A stretch of 22,167 nucleotides of DNA from an uncultured bacterium (GCA_937983075.1 CALKAQ010000167.1:1-22167), one strand, 5' to 3'. Shown: positions 15,874 through 22,167, counted from the first letter of the stretch. Notes: a model not told the origin generated them from the letters alone. A program made the numbers and translations.

Positions 15874-16665
15874 TCAGAGGCTGAATGCAAACGCCGGTGT
15901 CGTTTCCTCGGACAAGCCGTCGAACAGCAGCGCGTAAGGTCCGGCGAGCGGCTCATCGGGCCGCCATTCCAAGCGCAGCAGTCGCTGTGCTCCCGGAAGC
16001 ACCAACAATTCCGGCAGTCGGATGGTTCCGACGGCCTTTCCCGTTGAGTCGAGTACCACGGCTTCCCCTGAAGTTCGCACGTGAGCGTCGCCTGCGTTCG
16101 CTACGAGCACACGGATTTCGGCCGCATGCGGCTCTATCGCTTCCGTCCCGATATCGATGATACGCACTTGGCCGGGGGGATGATTCTCCGGCGTCAGCAG
16201 AAAAGGGACCGCGATGCGCGTTACCGTTTGAAATTCCGTACCTGCGGGCGACCTCGTCAGCCCAGAGTGCCATGTGAGAAATACGACGGGATAGTGCGGC
16301 CGATCCGCCGGAGCGACCCGCAGATGAATTTCCGCGCGGGCTCCGGGCAGCAACAGAAGTTCGGGGGGATGCACTTCGGCTTTGGCGCCGGCGACGCCAG
16401 GTTCGTCAAAGTAAACGGGAATACCGTGCTCATCGTGGCTGCCCCAGCCTACGCTGACTTGAATGCGGACGGGTCGGTCCATTCGATTGTGCACCGTGAT
16501 CGGCGGAGCTGCGCCGTTCATCCCTATTACGGCTTCCACCCGAGCCGGCGCCACGTGAATGCCGCCGGATGCGAATGCGGGGCTCGCCGCACAACAAGCG
16601 AGCCCGATGCACAAACTGGTCCAAAGCGCGATGACACGCACATGGATCCCGCTCAACCGCCGCAT
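15874..16665 (-). CDS. Secreted PapD-like (fimbrial chaperone/DUF916-like) beta-sandwich protein
   Basis: A 263-residue exported protein. The signal peptide covers about residues 1-33, with a basic start, a hydrophobic core and a likely cleavage after SPAFA. The mature part opens GIHVAPARVEAVIG and continues PITVHNRMDRPVRIQVSV, then LLLLPGARAEIHLRV and YPVVFLTWHSG. This order of strands resembles pilus-assembly chaperones of the PapD type and the related WxL-associated DUF916 proteins. A second immunoglobulin-like half follows from about residue 150. No C-terminal membrane anchor or LPxTG is present, unlike DUF916 proteins. Its ATG overlaps the upstream secreted gene's stop by one base (TGATG), implying coordinated production of the pair. 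Family assignment rests on pattern similarity only. Confidence 0.7.
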   Translation of the reverse strand: MRRLSGIHVRVIALWTSLCIGLACCAASPAFASGGIHVAPARVEAVIGMNGAAPPITVHNRMDRPVRIQVSVGWGSHDEHGIPVYFDEPGVAGAKAEVHPPELLLLPGARAEIHLRVAPADRPHYPVVFLTWHSGLTRSPAGTEFQTVTRIAVPFLLTPENHPPGQVRIIDIGTEAIEPHAAEIRVLVANAGDAHVRTSGEAVVLDSTGKAVGTIRLPELLVLPGAQRLLRLEWRPDEPLAGPYALLFDGLSEETTPAFAFSL

Positions 16666-17258
16666 CAGTACCTGGCTCCCACCGTGTACGTGAGGACAAT
16701 GCGGTATTCGCGGTTGGGATCGGTCAGCCGAATGTCGTTGAACGACGGAAGAAAGCTCAAAAAGAAAGCAAACGTCTTGCTCGCATCACCCGTGGCCGGT
16801 TGGATGCCGAACAGCGAAGCCGGCGTCTGTGACAGAGGCGTCCACACTCCGGATTCGCCCCACCGCCAGCGCAGCGGATTTTGGGTTTGGGCTCCTTCGA
16901 GAACGTAATAGTCGCCAATCAAGTTGTACTCCCGCAGTTCGCCGTTCGGGGAATCGCTGGCGATGAAAATTTCCCACGAAACATTGGAACGCACTTCAAA
17001 TTGCAACGGTCCGATGGTGATTTCCTCGCCGGGCATCAAATCGCCGAGAGAATACACTTCATCCGGCCAGGTGAGTACTTCAATGACTTCGGCCACGTTC
17101 GCGGACAGTGTCGTGCTGCCTTCGGCGGCGGCGATACCGGCCGCGGTCCAAAACGCCGCACACACCACACTTGCGACCACGACAAGAACTCGTCCGACAA
17201 CAAACCGTTTCCCGAGACCCCGAGTGCAGCGATCAGAAGCAACCCAACTCAGCAGCAA
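16665..17258 (-). CDS. Secreted beta-rich protein, probable partner of the PapD-like protein
   Basis: A 197-residue exported protein. A basic N terminus and a hydrophobic stretch at about 22-45 form a signal peptide with probable cleavage near IAAAEG. The mature part is rich in beta-strand patterns and aromatic residues (LTWPDEVYSLGDLMPGEE, VRSNVSWEIFI, NPLRWRWGESGVW) and ends in an alternating strand YRIVLTYTVGARY. It recalls WxL, DUF4402 or spore-coat-U-like surface proteins without clearly matching one. The TTG start at 17258 has GGGGG six bases upstream. It is the first gene behind a near-consensus promoter and is translationally coupled to the chaperone-like gene. No sortase signal or membrane anchor is visible. 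Confidence 0.7.
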   Translation of the reverse strand: MLLSWVASDRCTRGLGKRFVVGRVLVVVASVVCAAFWTAAGIAAAEGSTTLSANVAEVIEVLTWPDEVYSLGDLMPGEEITIGPLQFEVRSNVSWEIFIASDSPNGELREYNLIGDYYVLEGAQTQNPLRWRWGESGVWTPLSQTPASLFGIQPATGDASKTFAFFLSFLPSFNDIRLTDPNREYRIVLTYTVGARY

Positions 17259-17314
17259 ATATAATCCCCCTTTTATATTCCTGTGGTAATTTTCTGATCC
17301 CTCAGGGCGGGGCT

Positions 17315-17343
17315 ATCATACCATTCCTGTCTGACGCTGTCAA
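17315..17343 (-). promoter_or_regulatory. Sigma-A promoter for the secreted-protein operon
   Basis: On the minus strand there is a perfect -35 TTGACA (17338-17343), a 17-bp spacer and a -10 TATGAT (17315-17320), one mismatch from consensus. Transcription would start near 17308 and give a leader of about 50 bases before the TTG start at 17258. This is the best promoter in the window. The rest of the 17259-17487 gap shows no other supported feature. Confidence 0.85.
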
Positions 17344-17487
17344 CCGGCCGACGCACGACGGCGCAAAACCGCACGCGCAGTGGCCGTTTCGAGTATGGCG
17401 TCGCTTTTCGGTTGGCAGAGGCACTGCACACTTCGCAGCTCACCTTCGTATGCTTTATGGCCACTCCGTGCAAAGGGGGGTCGCGTG

Positions 17488-17631
17488 GTGAGAAATCCAA
17501 CGCCATTGCTGCCTATGGCCATTGTCCTCGCTGTACTATTGCTACTGGCCGCTTTGAATTTGCATCCGTCGCCACTCTTTTTGGCGTTTCTTCTCGCCTG
17601 CTGGATGGTTTACATCCTGCTGCGCCGTTGA
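17488..17631 (+). CDS. Small two-helix membrane protein (47 aa)
   Basis: The GTG at 17488 is preceded seven bases upstream by AAAGGGGGG, a strong ribosome binding site, and opens a 47-residue reading frame. The product has two hydrophobic stretches (about residues 10-25 and 29-44) joined by a short HPSP turn and ends in two arginines, so it should be a hairpin membrane protein. A second GTG at 17485 is possible but too close to the ribosome binding site. I do not recognise the family. It lies 67 bp upstream of the TlpA-like gene on the same strand and may be co-transcribed with it. Confidence 0.6.
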   Translation: MRNPTPLLPMAIVLAVLLLLAALNLHPSPLFLAFLLACWMVYILLRR

Positions 17632-17698
17632 TTTCCGGGACTCTTCCGCAGCCGGCTGACATATACATTGCGACAAGGCTACAGCGGGAGAGGAACGC

Positions 17699-18331
17699 AT
17701 GCGACGCACAACTTTTTTGACGCTGAAACTCAGCCGCGATCATTGGTATTGGACGGGGATCGCCGGAGCCGTCGGGCTCATCGCGGTTCTTGCCGCGCTT
17801 CAATTCCATCCGGCGATTCCCGTCACCGGCGCCGAAAACGACGCAACAGGCCCGCTCGCTCAAATCGGCCAACCGGCTCCCGATTTCACCTTGGCGACAC
17901 CCGACGGACAAACCTTCAGCCTCAGTTCATTTCGCGGGAGGCCGGTGATTCTTTATTTTTGGGCCAGCTGGTGCTCTTTTTGCCGCAGTGAAATGCCGGG
18001 TTTGAATGCAACCTTCGAAACTCAGCGGGACGCCAACGACCTTGTCGTATTGGGAATCAACATTTTGGAAGACGCATCGACGGTGCGCATGTATTTGCAA
18101 GGGCTTGGTGTGTCATTTCCCGTTTTGCTCGATTTAGACGGCTCGACCGCACAAAAGTACCTCGTCCGGGCTTTGCCGAGCTATTATTTCGTCGATCGCG
18201 ACGGCATTTTGCGCAGCCGCATCATCGGCATCGCACGTCCCGGGCAGTTCCGCGCCCGGCTTGAATCGATCGCCAAACCGCCGCATTCGGCAACGTGGCC
18301 CCGCCCCGAAGCACCACCCCGGCTCTTATGA
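17699..18331 (+). CDS. Membrane-anchored TlpA/ResA-like thioredoxin-fold protein
   Basis: A 210-residue thiol-disulfide oxidoreductase of the AhpC/TSA-TlpA-ResA type. One N-terminal transmembrane helix (about residues 18-36) anchors it, with the thioredoxin domain outside. That domain shows IGQPAPDFTLATPDG, the redox motif WCSFC (Cys92 and Cys95) and the cis-proline loop RALPSYYFVDRDG (Pro160). Family members reduce cytochrome c apoproteins or other exported thiols. The dipeptide between the cysteines is SF rather than the proline-containing pair usual in TlpA/ResA, which could alter redox potential. The ATG has GAGAGGA close upstream. The tail after residue 193 is proline-rich. No cytochrome maturation genes are in the window. 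Confidence 0.88.
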   Translation: MRRTTFLTLKLSRDHWYWTGIAGAVGLIAVLAALQFHPAIPVTGAENDATGPLAQIGQPAPDFTLATPDGQTFSLSSFRGRPVILYFWASWCSFCRSEMPGLNATFETQRDANDLVVLGINILEDASTVRMYLQGLGVSFPVLLDLDGSTAQKYLVRALPSYYFVDRDGILRSRIIGIARPGQFRARLESIAKPPHSATWPRPEAPPRLL

Positions 18332-18573
18332 CATACAAGCATTTCCAACCGAACACGGTGTCAAACTACCCGTGTTGCTTCGCCGTCGGCGCTATGTCCA
18401 TCACAGCGCGTCGGCACGTATGGAGATGGCCCTGGCCCCGCTTGCGCAGTGCAATGAACGATTCGAATAGAAATACAAGGAAACTTCCCATTCATGGCGA
18501 AAATGTGCAAGTGGTGCTTATCACATATCGACGTGGCTACCTTTGACCAGGAACACAGTAGGAGGAAAGACTC

Positions 18574-19767
18574 TTGAAGCTGGCGCAGCGAACCAACCGC
18601 ATTTCGCCTTCGCCCACCATGGCGATCGATGCGATGGCGAAGCAGATGGTGCAGGAAGGTATCGATGTCATTGGTTTTGGCGTAGGCGAGCCGGACTTCG
18701 ATACGCCGGAACATATTAAAGAAGCCGCCGTCAAGGCGCTCGAACAAGGTTTTACCAAGTACACGCCGGCCGGCGGTATTTTAGAGCTCAAAGAGGCGGT
18801 CCGTCACAAGCTGAAACGCGACAACGGACTCGACTACAAAACGAACGAAATCATCATCACGGTCGGAGCAAAGCACGCACTGTTCAACACCTTTCAAGTC
18901 ATCCTCGATCCGGGCGACGAAGTGATCATTCCCGCCCCCTACTGGGTGAGCTACATCGACCAAGTGCGCGTTTCCGGGGGCGAAGCGGTCATCGTCGAGA
19001 CGGAAGAAGTCCATGGGTTCAAGTTGACCGCGGAGCAGCTGAAAGCTGCCATCACGCCCAAAACGCGTGCCGTCGTCCTTAACAGCCCGTCCAACCCAAC
19101 GGGCGCCGTATATTCGCGGGAAGAGCTCGAAGCATTGGCCCGCGTGGTCATCGACGCCGACATTTTGGTCGTCTCCGACGAAATTTATGAGCCGTTTGTT
19201 TACGACGGGGCAGAGTTTACTTCGTTTCCGTCGCTCGGGCCCGAACTCAAAGAACGAACCGTGTTGATTCACGGTGTTTCCAAGAGCCATGCGATGACCG
19301 GTTGGCGTATCGGCTTTGCTGCCGGGCCGGCCAAATTGATCGCCGCGATGAACAGTCTGCAAAGCCACAGCACGTCCAACCCGACTTCGATCGCCCAAAA
19401 AGCGGCCGTCGCTGCACTCACCGGTTCGCAGCAGCCCGTCCACGACATGGTTCGCGAATTCGCACGTCGCCGCGAGTACCTGGTCGAACGGCTGCGGGCG
19501 ATCCCAGGCATCGAATGCCCCATGCCGCAAGGTGCGTTCTACGCTTTCCCGCGCGTTTCGTCGGCCTTCGGACGCAAAATCGGCGGCCAAGTCATCGAAA
19601 ACTCATCCGATTTGGCGCAAGTTTTGTTGCAAGAAGCCAAGGTCGCTCTGGTTCCTGGTTCAGCTTTCGGCAAAGAAGGCTATTTGCGCCTTTCCTACGC
19701 GACCTCAATGGAAAACCTGGAAAAAGGCATGGATCGCATCGAGGCGTTCTGGTCGAAGCTCGCATAG
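18574..19767 (+). CDS. aspB: Pyridoxal-phosphate class I aminotransferase, probable aspartate aminotransferase
   Basis: A 397-residue fold-type I aminotransferase, probably interconverting aspartate and oxaloacetate with 2-oxoglutarate and glutamate. Key residues are visible: the substrate-loop region TKYTPAGG near 61-68, Asn174 in NSPSNPTGAVYS, Asp202 and Tyr205 in SDEIYE, the PLP-binding Lys237 in GVSKSHAMTGWRIGF, and a C-terminal arginine in YLRLSYATS. The sequence is close in style to the thermophilic bacillar AspB/Thermus-type subgroup Ib enzymes. The start is TTG with GGAGGAAA spaced about eight bases upstream. The 242-bp gap before it contains no recognisable gene; a weak AACACGG/CCGTGTT dyad at 18352-18376 may end the TlpA-like transcript. 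Confidence 0.92.
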   Translation: MKLAQRTNRISPSPTMAIDAMAKQMVQEGIDVIGFGVGEPDFDTPEHIKEAAVKALEQGFTKYTPAGGILELKEAVRHKLKRDNGLDYKTNEIIITVGAKHALFNTFQVILDPGDEVIIPAPYWVSYIDQVRVSGGEAVIVETEEVHGFKLTAEQLKAAITPKTRAVVLNSPSNPTGAVYSREELEALARVVIDADILVVSDEIYEPFVYDGAEFTSFPSLGPELKERTVLIHGVSKSHAMTGWRIGFAAGPAKLIAAMNSLQSHSTSNPTSIAQKAAVAALTGSQQPVHDMVREFARRREYLVERLRAIPGIECPMPQGAFYAFPRVSSAFGRKIGGQVIENSSDLAQVLLQEAKVALVPGSAFGKEGYLRLSYATSMENLEKGMDRIEAFWSKLA

Positions 19768-19788
19768 CGTATTTTGCTGATCATTCGA

Positions 19789-19822
19789 ACACCCCTTGCA
19801 TTCTCCAAAATGCAAGGGGTGT
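19789..19822. repeat. 13-bp inverted repeat between aspB and the next promoter
   Basis: A perfect 13-bp dyad, ACACCCCTTGCAT and ATGCAAGGGGTGT, has an 8-base loop. It lies 21 bp past the aspB stop, which fits a transcription terminator, but no T tract follows on either strand. It ends four bases before the -35 element of the promoter for the 29-residue peptide, so a regulatory role is equally possible. Confidence 0.6.
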
Positions 19823-19826
19823 CCAC

Positions 19827-19856
19827 TTGAGGCACTCGGCTCCGAAAAGCTATAAT
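19827..19856 (+). promoter_or_regulatory. Sigma-A promoter for the 29-residue membrane peptide
   Basis: A perfect -10 TATAAT (19851-19856) is preceded by an 18-bp spacer and a -35 TTGAGG (four of six consensus bases). Transcription would begin near 19863, about 85 bases before the ATG at 19948. Confidence 0.65.
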
Positions 19857-19947
19857 ACAGCAGAACGATATTGCAGCGATGTTGCTGTGCATCCGCCGTG
19901 CAAACAAAATCGTTCGTTTGTCGTACTTTCGGAATGGAGGATTGGTT

Positions 19948-20037
19948 ATGCAGCCTGCATTGCGTAACGTGCTGCTTTTCTTTCTGTTCTTGTGCGCGAT
20001 TGGGCTTTTGATGACGATTTTTGCCCCGTGGTATTAA
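19948..20037 (+). CDS. 29-residue single-helix membrane peptide
   Basis: An ATG preceded seven bases upstream by TGGAGG opens a 29-codon frame ending in TAA. The product starts MQPALRNV, continues with one hydrophobic helix of about 18 residues, and ends IFAPWY. It has its own promoter with a perfect -10, a strong ribosome binding site and a composition typical of a membrane peptide, so it is likely to be made. Its last four bases overlap the 3' end of the convergent zinc-ribbon gene. I do not recognise a named family; a small stress or regulatory membrane peptide is one possibility, and a type I toxin-like peptide is another that nothing here specifically supports. Confidence 0.65.
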   Translation: MQPALRNVLLFFLFLCAIGLLMTIFAPWY

Positions 20038-20297
20038 TCGAAGTCGTCAAAGTCATCGAGAGACGAATCAGAGTCGGAATCGCTGTTTCCATCACCGTCT
20101 GACGAGCCCCGCGAGTTGCTGCGATAATCAGTAATGTGCCATCCGGAACCTTTGAAAATGATGTTGCCGTTCCGGCTGATCAAACGCTGTACAGGCTTGC
20201 CGCAGTCGGGGCATTCTTGGAGCGGGTCAGACGTGATGCTTTGGAAGTAGTCAAATACTCCGCAGGACTCACACCTGTATTCATAAGTAGGCACCAT
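20034..20297 (-). CDS. FmdB-family zinc-ribbon protein
   Basis: An 87-residue protein of the FmdB/CxxC regulatory family. The start MVPTYEYRCESCG, followed by PDCGKPVQRLISRNGNIIFKGSGWHITDY, is the canonical pattern, with two CxxC pairs forming a zinc ribbon. The C-terminal third is a low-complexity acidic tail of serine, aspartate and glycine ending DDFDDFD. The ATG at 20297 is chosen because AGAAAGG sits eight bases upstream; a GTG two codons earlier is too close. Its biochemical role is not established beyond putative regulation. Its stop overlaps the end of the 29-residue peptide gene from the other strand. Confidence 0.88.
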   Translation of the reverse strand: MVPTYEYRCESCGVFDYFQSITSDPLQECPDCGKPVQRLISRNGNIIFKGSGWHITDYRSNSRGSSDGDGNSDSDSDSSLDDFDDFD

Positions 20298-20415
20298 TTT
20301 CACAACCTTTCTGCCAAACTGGTGTGAATCATTTCATCGGTGATAATGATACGCAGGGCCAAATATGGTGTCAAGCTCGGCACTTGTCACCCCATCCTGC
20401 ATCGGAGGGACCGCC

Positions 20416-20742
20416 ATGACGTTTGCATTTCTCCTCACCTCCGGCCCGGATCGCCAAGACCGTTACACCTTGGCTCACCTGGCCAAGGCGGCAATCAAGC
20501 AAGGCCATCAAGTCCGCATCTTTCTGATGGGTGACGGCGTCGTCCATCGCGATTGGTTCGCCCAGCAGTTTGCCAAAGAGGCTTTTCCACCGGAACAGCA
20601 AGGCGCCTTTGAACTGGCCATCTGCGCCCACAACGCCATACAGTGCGGCATTGCCGAAGATGAATCCGACATCGTTTGGGGCAGCCAGGCGGACTGGGCG
20701 CGCTACGTAAATCAAGCAGACCGGGTGATTACATTTGGCTAA
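20416..20742 (+). CDS. DsrE/TusD-like sulfur-relay family protein
   Basis: A 108-residue DsrE-fold protein, first of three consecutive DsrE/F/H-type genes. It opens MTFAFLLTSGPDRQDRYTLAHLAKAAI with an alternating hydrophobic strand, as in DsrE/TusD, then has VRIFLMGDGV. It keeps two cysteines (Cys70 and Cys77 in LAICAHNAIQCGI) near where TusD carries its sulfur-accepting cysteine. In the Tus system of gamma-proteobacteria TusBCD passes persulfide sulfur toward tRNA thiolation; in sulfur oxidisers DsrEFH does a related job. GGAGGG lies about six bases before the ATG. The 112-bp gap upstream contains GATAAT but no good -35. The stop overlaps the next gene by eight bases. Confidence 0.8.
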   Translation: MTFAFLLTSGPDRQDRYTLAHLAKAAIKQGHQVRIFLMGDGVVHRDWFAQQFAKEAFPPEQQGAFELAICAHNAIQCGIAEDESDIVWGSQADWARYVNQADRVITFG

Positions 20743-21088
20743 ACAAGTCGTTGTCCTTTTGCGTCATGCTCCGTTTAATTCCAGCAAGGTATCCGAGGGG
20801 CTGCGAATGAGTGTCGGGCAAACGCTCGGCGGTCACCAAATCACCGTCGCCCTGGTTGACGAGGCCGCCTTGGGCGCACTCGCCACTGACGACGCCCTCC
20901 TCGACATGCCTTCGCTCAACAAACACATTGAAATGCTCGGTCTCCTCGGACACCGAGTCGTGGTGGAAAAAGAATCGCTGGCGAAGTATGGGCACGAAGA
21001 AGCCGAATTGCGCCCCGGCGTACAGCTTGTCGATGCTGACACCATTCTCGCCGCATTGACTGCGGCCGACGCCGTAATCACATATTAG
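20735..21088 (+). CDS. DsrF/TusC-like family protein
   Basis: A 117-residue protein in the middle of the DsrE-type trio. Its start, VVVLLRHAPFNSSKVSEGLRMSVGQTL, followed by VALVDEAALGAL, has the DsrF/TusC pattern, in which the helix after the first strand carries EGL. It contains no cysteine, so it cannot accept persulfide itself; TusC is likewise considered structural. The TTG start overlaps the end of the DsrE-like gene by eight bases, with GGGTGA upstream. The C terminus ADAVITY resembles the ends of its two neighbours. Confidence 0.72.
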   Translation: MAKQVVVLLRHAPFNSSKVSEGLRMSVGQTLGGHQITVALVDEAALGALATDDALLDMPSLNKHIEMLGLLGHRVVVEKESLAKYGHEEAELRPGVQLVDADTILAALTAADAVITY

Positions 21089-21128
21089 CTGTCGTGCCCC
21101 CTGCCGAGCGAGATGAAGGAGGAAACTC

Positions 21129-21383
21129 GTGAGTATTTTGCACCTCGTACGCCATCCGAATGACGAAAGGGCTTTCGCAACCATCGCAGCCCAAGCGGCA
21201 GAAACCGACGTCACCGTCATCTATTTGCAGGACGCCGTCTATCGCGAACCGATTCCGGGAGTGCGCACCTTCGTTTGCGCCCGTGACTGGGAGGCCCGAC
21301 GGCCGAAAACGACCTGCGAACAAGTTGACTACGATCAAATTGTCGCTCTCATGACCCAACACGACAAAGTCATCACCTGGTAA
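21129..21383 (+). CDS. DsrH/TusB-like family protein
   Basis: An 84-residue protein, third of the DsrE-type trio. It starts MSILHLVRHPNDERAF, then has VTVIYLQDAVY and ends VDYDQIVALMTQHDKVITW. That VDY...HDKV..W ending is the hallmark of the DsrH/TusB family, whose members finish with a conserved tryptophan. Cysteines are at positions 50 and 63; neither is at the early helix position where DsrH of sulfur oxidisers has its conserved one. The GTG start has AAGGAGG five to six bases upstream. The gene follows the DsrF-like gene by 40 bp. TusA- and TusE-like partners are not in the window. Confidence 0.82.
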   Translation: MSILHLVRHPNDERAFATIAAQAAETDVTVIYLQDAVYREPIPGVRTFVCARDWEARRPKTTCEQVDYDQIVALMTQHDKVITW

Positions 21384-21588
21384 TCGACTTCCGGCAGTCA
21401 GCATCCAGCCACCATCGTTAGTTAGGTGCACGCCACGTTGTGTAGGCGATCGCAAAGCGGAGAGTCGGCTTTCCGCCTGCTGATGAACAGCGTGTGTCAC
21501 GGTTTCGGAGCATGCTTGATGGGAGCGGCTTGATGGCAGCAGCCGGAAGGACGCATACTCCGGCACTCTCAGGCACCGCTGCGCACCA

Positions 21589-22090
21589 AGCCGAAGTTTC
21601 TCGCGTTATCCCGGCAACATGCCCAAAAAGCTGGGCTTGTTTCACCTTATCCGATTATTTAGCCCAACTTTTTGGCGTTATTCTGTCAGCTAGCCCAACA
21701 TATTGGCCCTATCACCCTCCGAGCCGCCAACAAGCCCAACTTTTCGGCATTACTCCGACAACAAGCCCGAGATTCTGGGCCTGTTTCACCCGCATCCCAA
21801 ACAAGCCCCTTTTTCTGGTGTTATTCCTGCAATTAGCCCAAAACGCCGGGCTTATTTCGCTCCACACAGTCAATAAGCCCAAATTTCTGGCTTTTTTCAG
21901 GCAACAACCCCAGAATCCTGGGCTCATCGCCCTCCAGATCGTCAACAAGGCCAAATTTCTGGTGTTATCCTGGCAACATGCCCAAGAACCTGGCCTAGTT
22001 CTTTCCCCATTCCAAACAAGCCCAAGATCTTGGCGTTATCCCACTATCCATCCTGAATGCCCGACTCATCGCGCTCTACCCTGCCGACTA
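21589..22090. repeat. Degenerate tandem array of alternating 31-bp and 41-bp units (72-bp period, seven copies)
   Basis: Two related units alternate without exception. The 31-bp units start at 21589, 21661, 21733, 21804, 21876, 21948 and 22019. The 41-bp units (40 bp twice) start at 21620, 21692, 21764, 21835, 21907, 21979 and 22050. Both open with AGCCCAA or a close variant, then a short AT-rich stretch and CTGG, and most end in CAACA or similar; the longer unit carries about ten extra pyrimidine-rich bases. Many openings are imperfect dyads: CCAAGATCTTGG near 22022, GCCCA and TGGGC at 21621-21636, AGCCC and GGGCT at 21835-21852. Copies differ at many positions, so it is old or under selection for structure only. 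The flanks 21384-21588 and 22091-22167 show no gene or other feature. Confidence 0.85.
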
Positions 22091-22167
22091 AGCCGCTTAG
22101 AGAATGTTCCGCGCACAGTACACCGGCACGCATTCCGTCTCCTGTGATACACCATTGAGAATGTAAA

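Noticed and set aside
18328..18546. 72-codon frame overlapping the TlpA-like stop as ATGA
   Set aside because: No ribosome binding site, no recognisable domain and an Arg/Trp-rich composition typical of non-coding GC-rich DNA. Left as part of the gap before aspB.
20304..20415. Promoter for the DsrE/F/H trio based on GATAAT at 20342
   Set aside because: No -35 element lies at a suitable distance and the extended -10 is not convincing.
21589..22090. CRISPR array, suggested by the 72-bp period
   Set aside because: No unit is repeated exactly; both halves of the period diverge to a similar degree and are related to each other. No cas genes are nearby.
21494..22147. Open frame of 217 codons across the repeat array, which might encode a repeat protein
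   Set aside because: Units of 31, 40 and 41 bp change the frame relative to the repeat, so the same repeat bases are read in different frames along the array. No periodic peptide results, the reverse strand is also open, and there is no ribosome binding site.

Overview
The window is chromosomal DNA from a Bacillota-type bacterium. A DegS/DegU-type cytoplasmic two-component pair, a RecD2-type helicase, strong GGAGG ribosome binding sites, frequent GTG and TTG starts and consensus sigma-A promoters all point that way. By eye the GC content is in the high fifties percent, which suggests a GC-rich lineage of Bacilli (Alicyclobacillaceae-like or similar). That placement is an inference from gene content, not from a marker gene. 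There are no rRNA or tRNA genes, transposases or CRISPR arrays.

Layout. Positions 1-2845 (+) hold a potassium uptake pair: trkA, cut by the window edge, and trkH. From about 3038 to 9842 (-) runs a compact cluster. In transcription order it is a RecD2-type helicase, an aldehyde dehydrogenase, a DUF2520/Rossmann protein (candidate ketopantoate reductase), panB, panC and panD. The last four would supply pantothenate and its beta-alanine half. Positions 10039-12294 (-) hold degS, degU and a small orphan LuxR-type DNA-binding protein that looks like a duplicated DegU output domain. A terminator separates these from 12426-17258 (-). That block encodes two secreted beta-rich proteins (a PapD-like chaperone and its probable partner) behind a near-consensus promoter, then a Gfo/Idh/MocA oxidoreductase and a large phosphatase-fold membrane protein.

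From 17488 onward most genes lie on the + strand: a 47-residue membrane peptide, a TlpA/ResA-like thioredoxin, and an aspartate aminotransferase. A 29-residue membrane peptide follows with its own promoter; it overlaps, tail to tail, an FmdB-type zinc-ribbon gene. Next comes a DsrE/DsrF/DsrH-like trio. The last 0.8 kb is non-coding. It carries a striking degenerate tandem array: two related units of 31 and 41 bp alternate in strict order for seven 72-bp periods, and most units open with an imperfect dyad.

The main points for a second look are the 31/41-bp array, the candidate PanG in the pan operon, the orphan DegU-like HTH protein, the chaperone/partner pair with no usher, the promoter-driven 29-residue peptide, and the dyad over the degS ribosome binding site.
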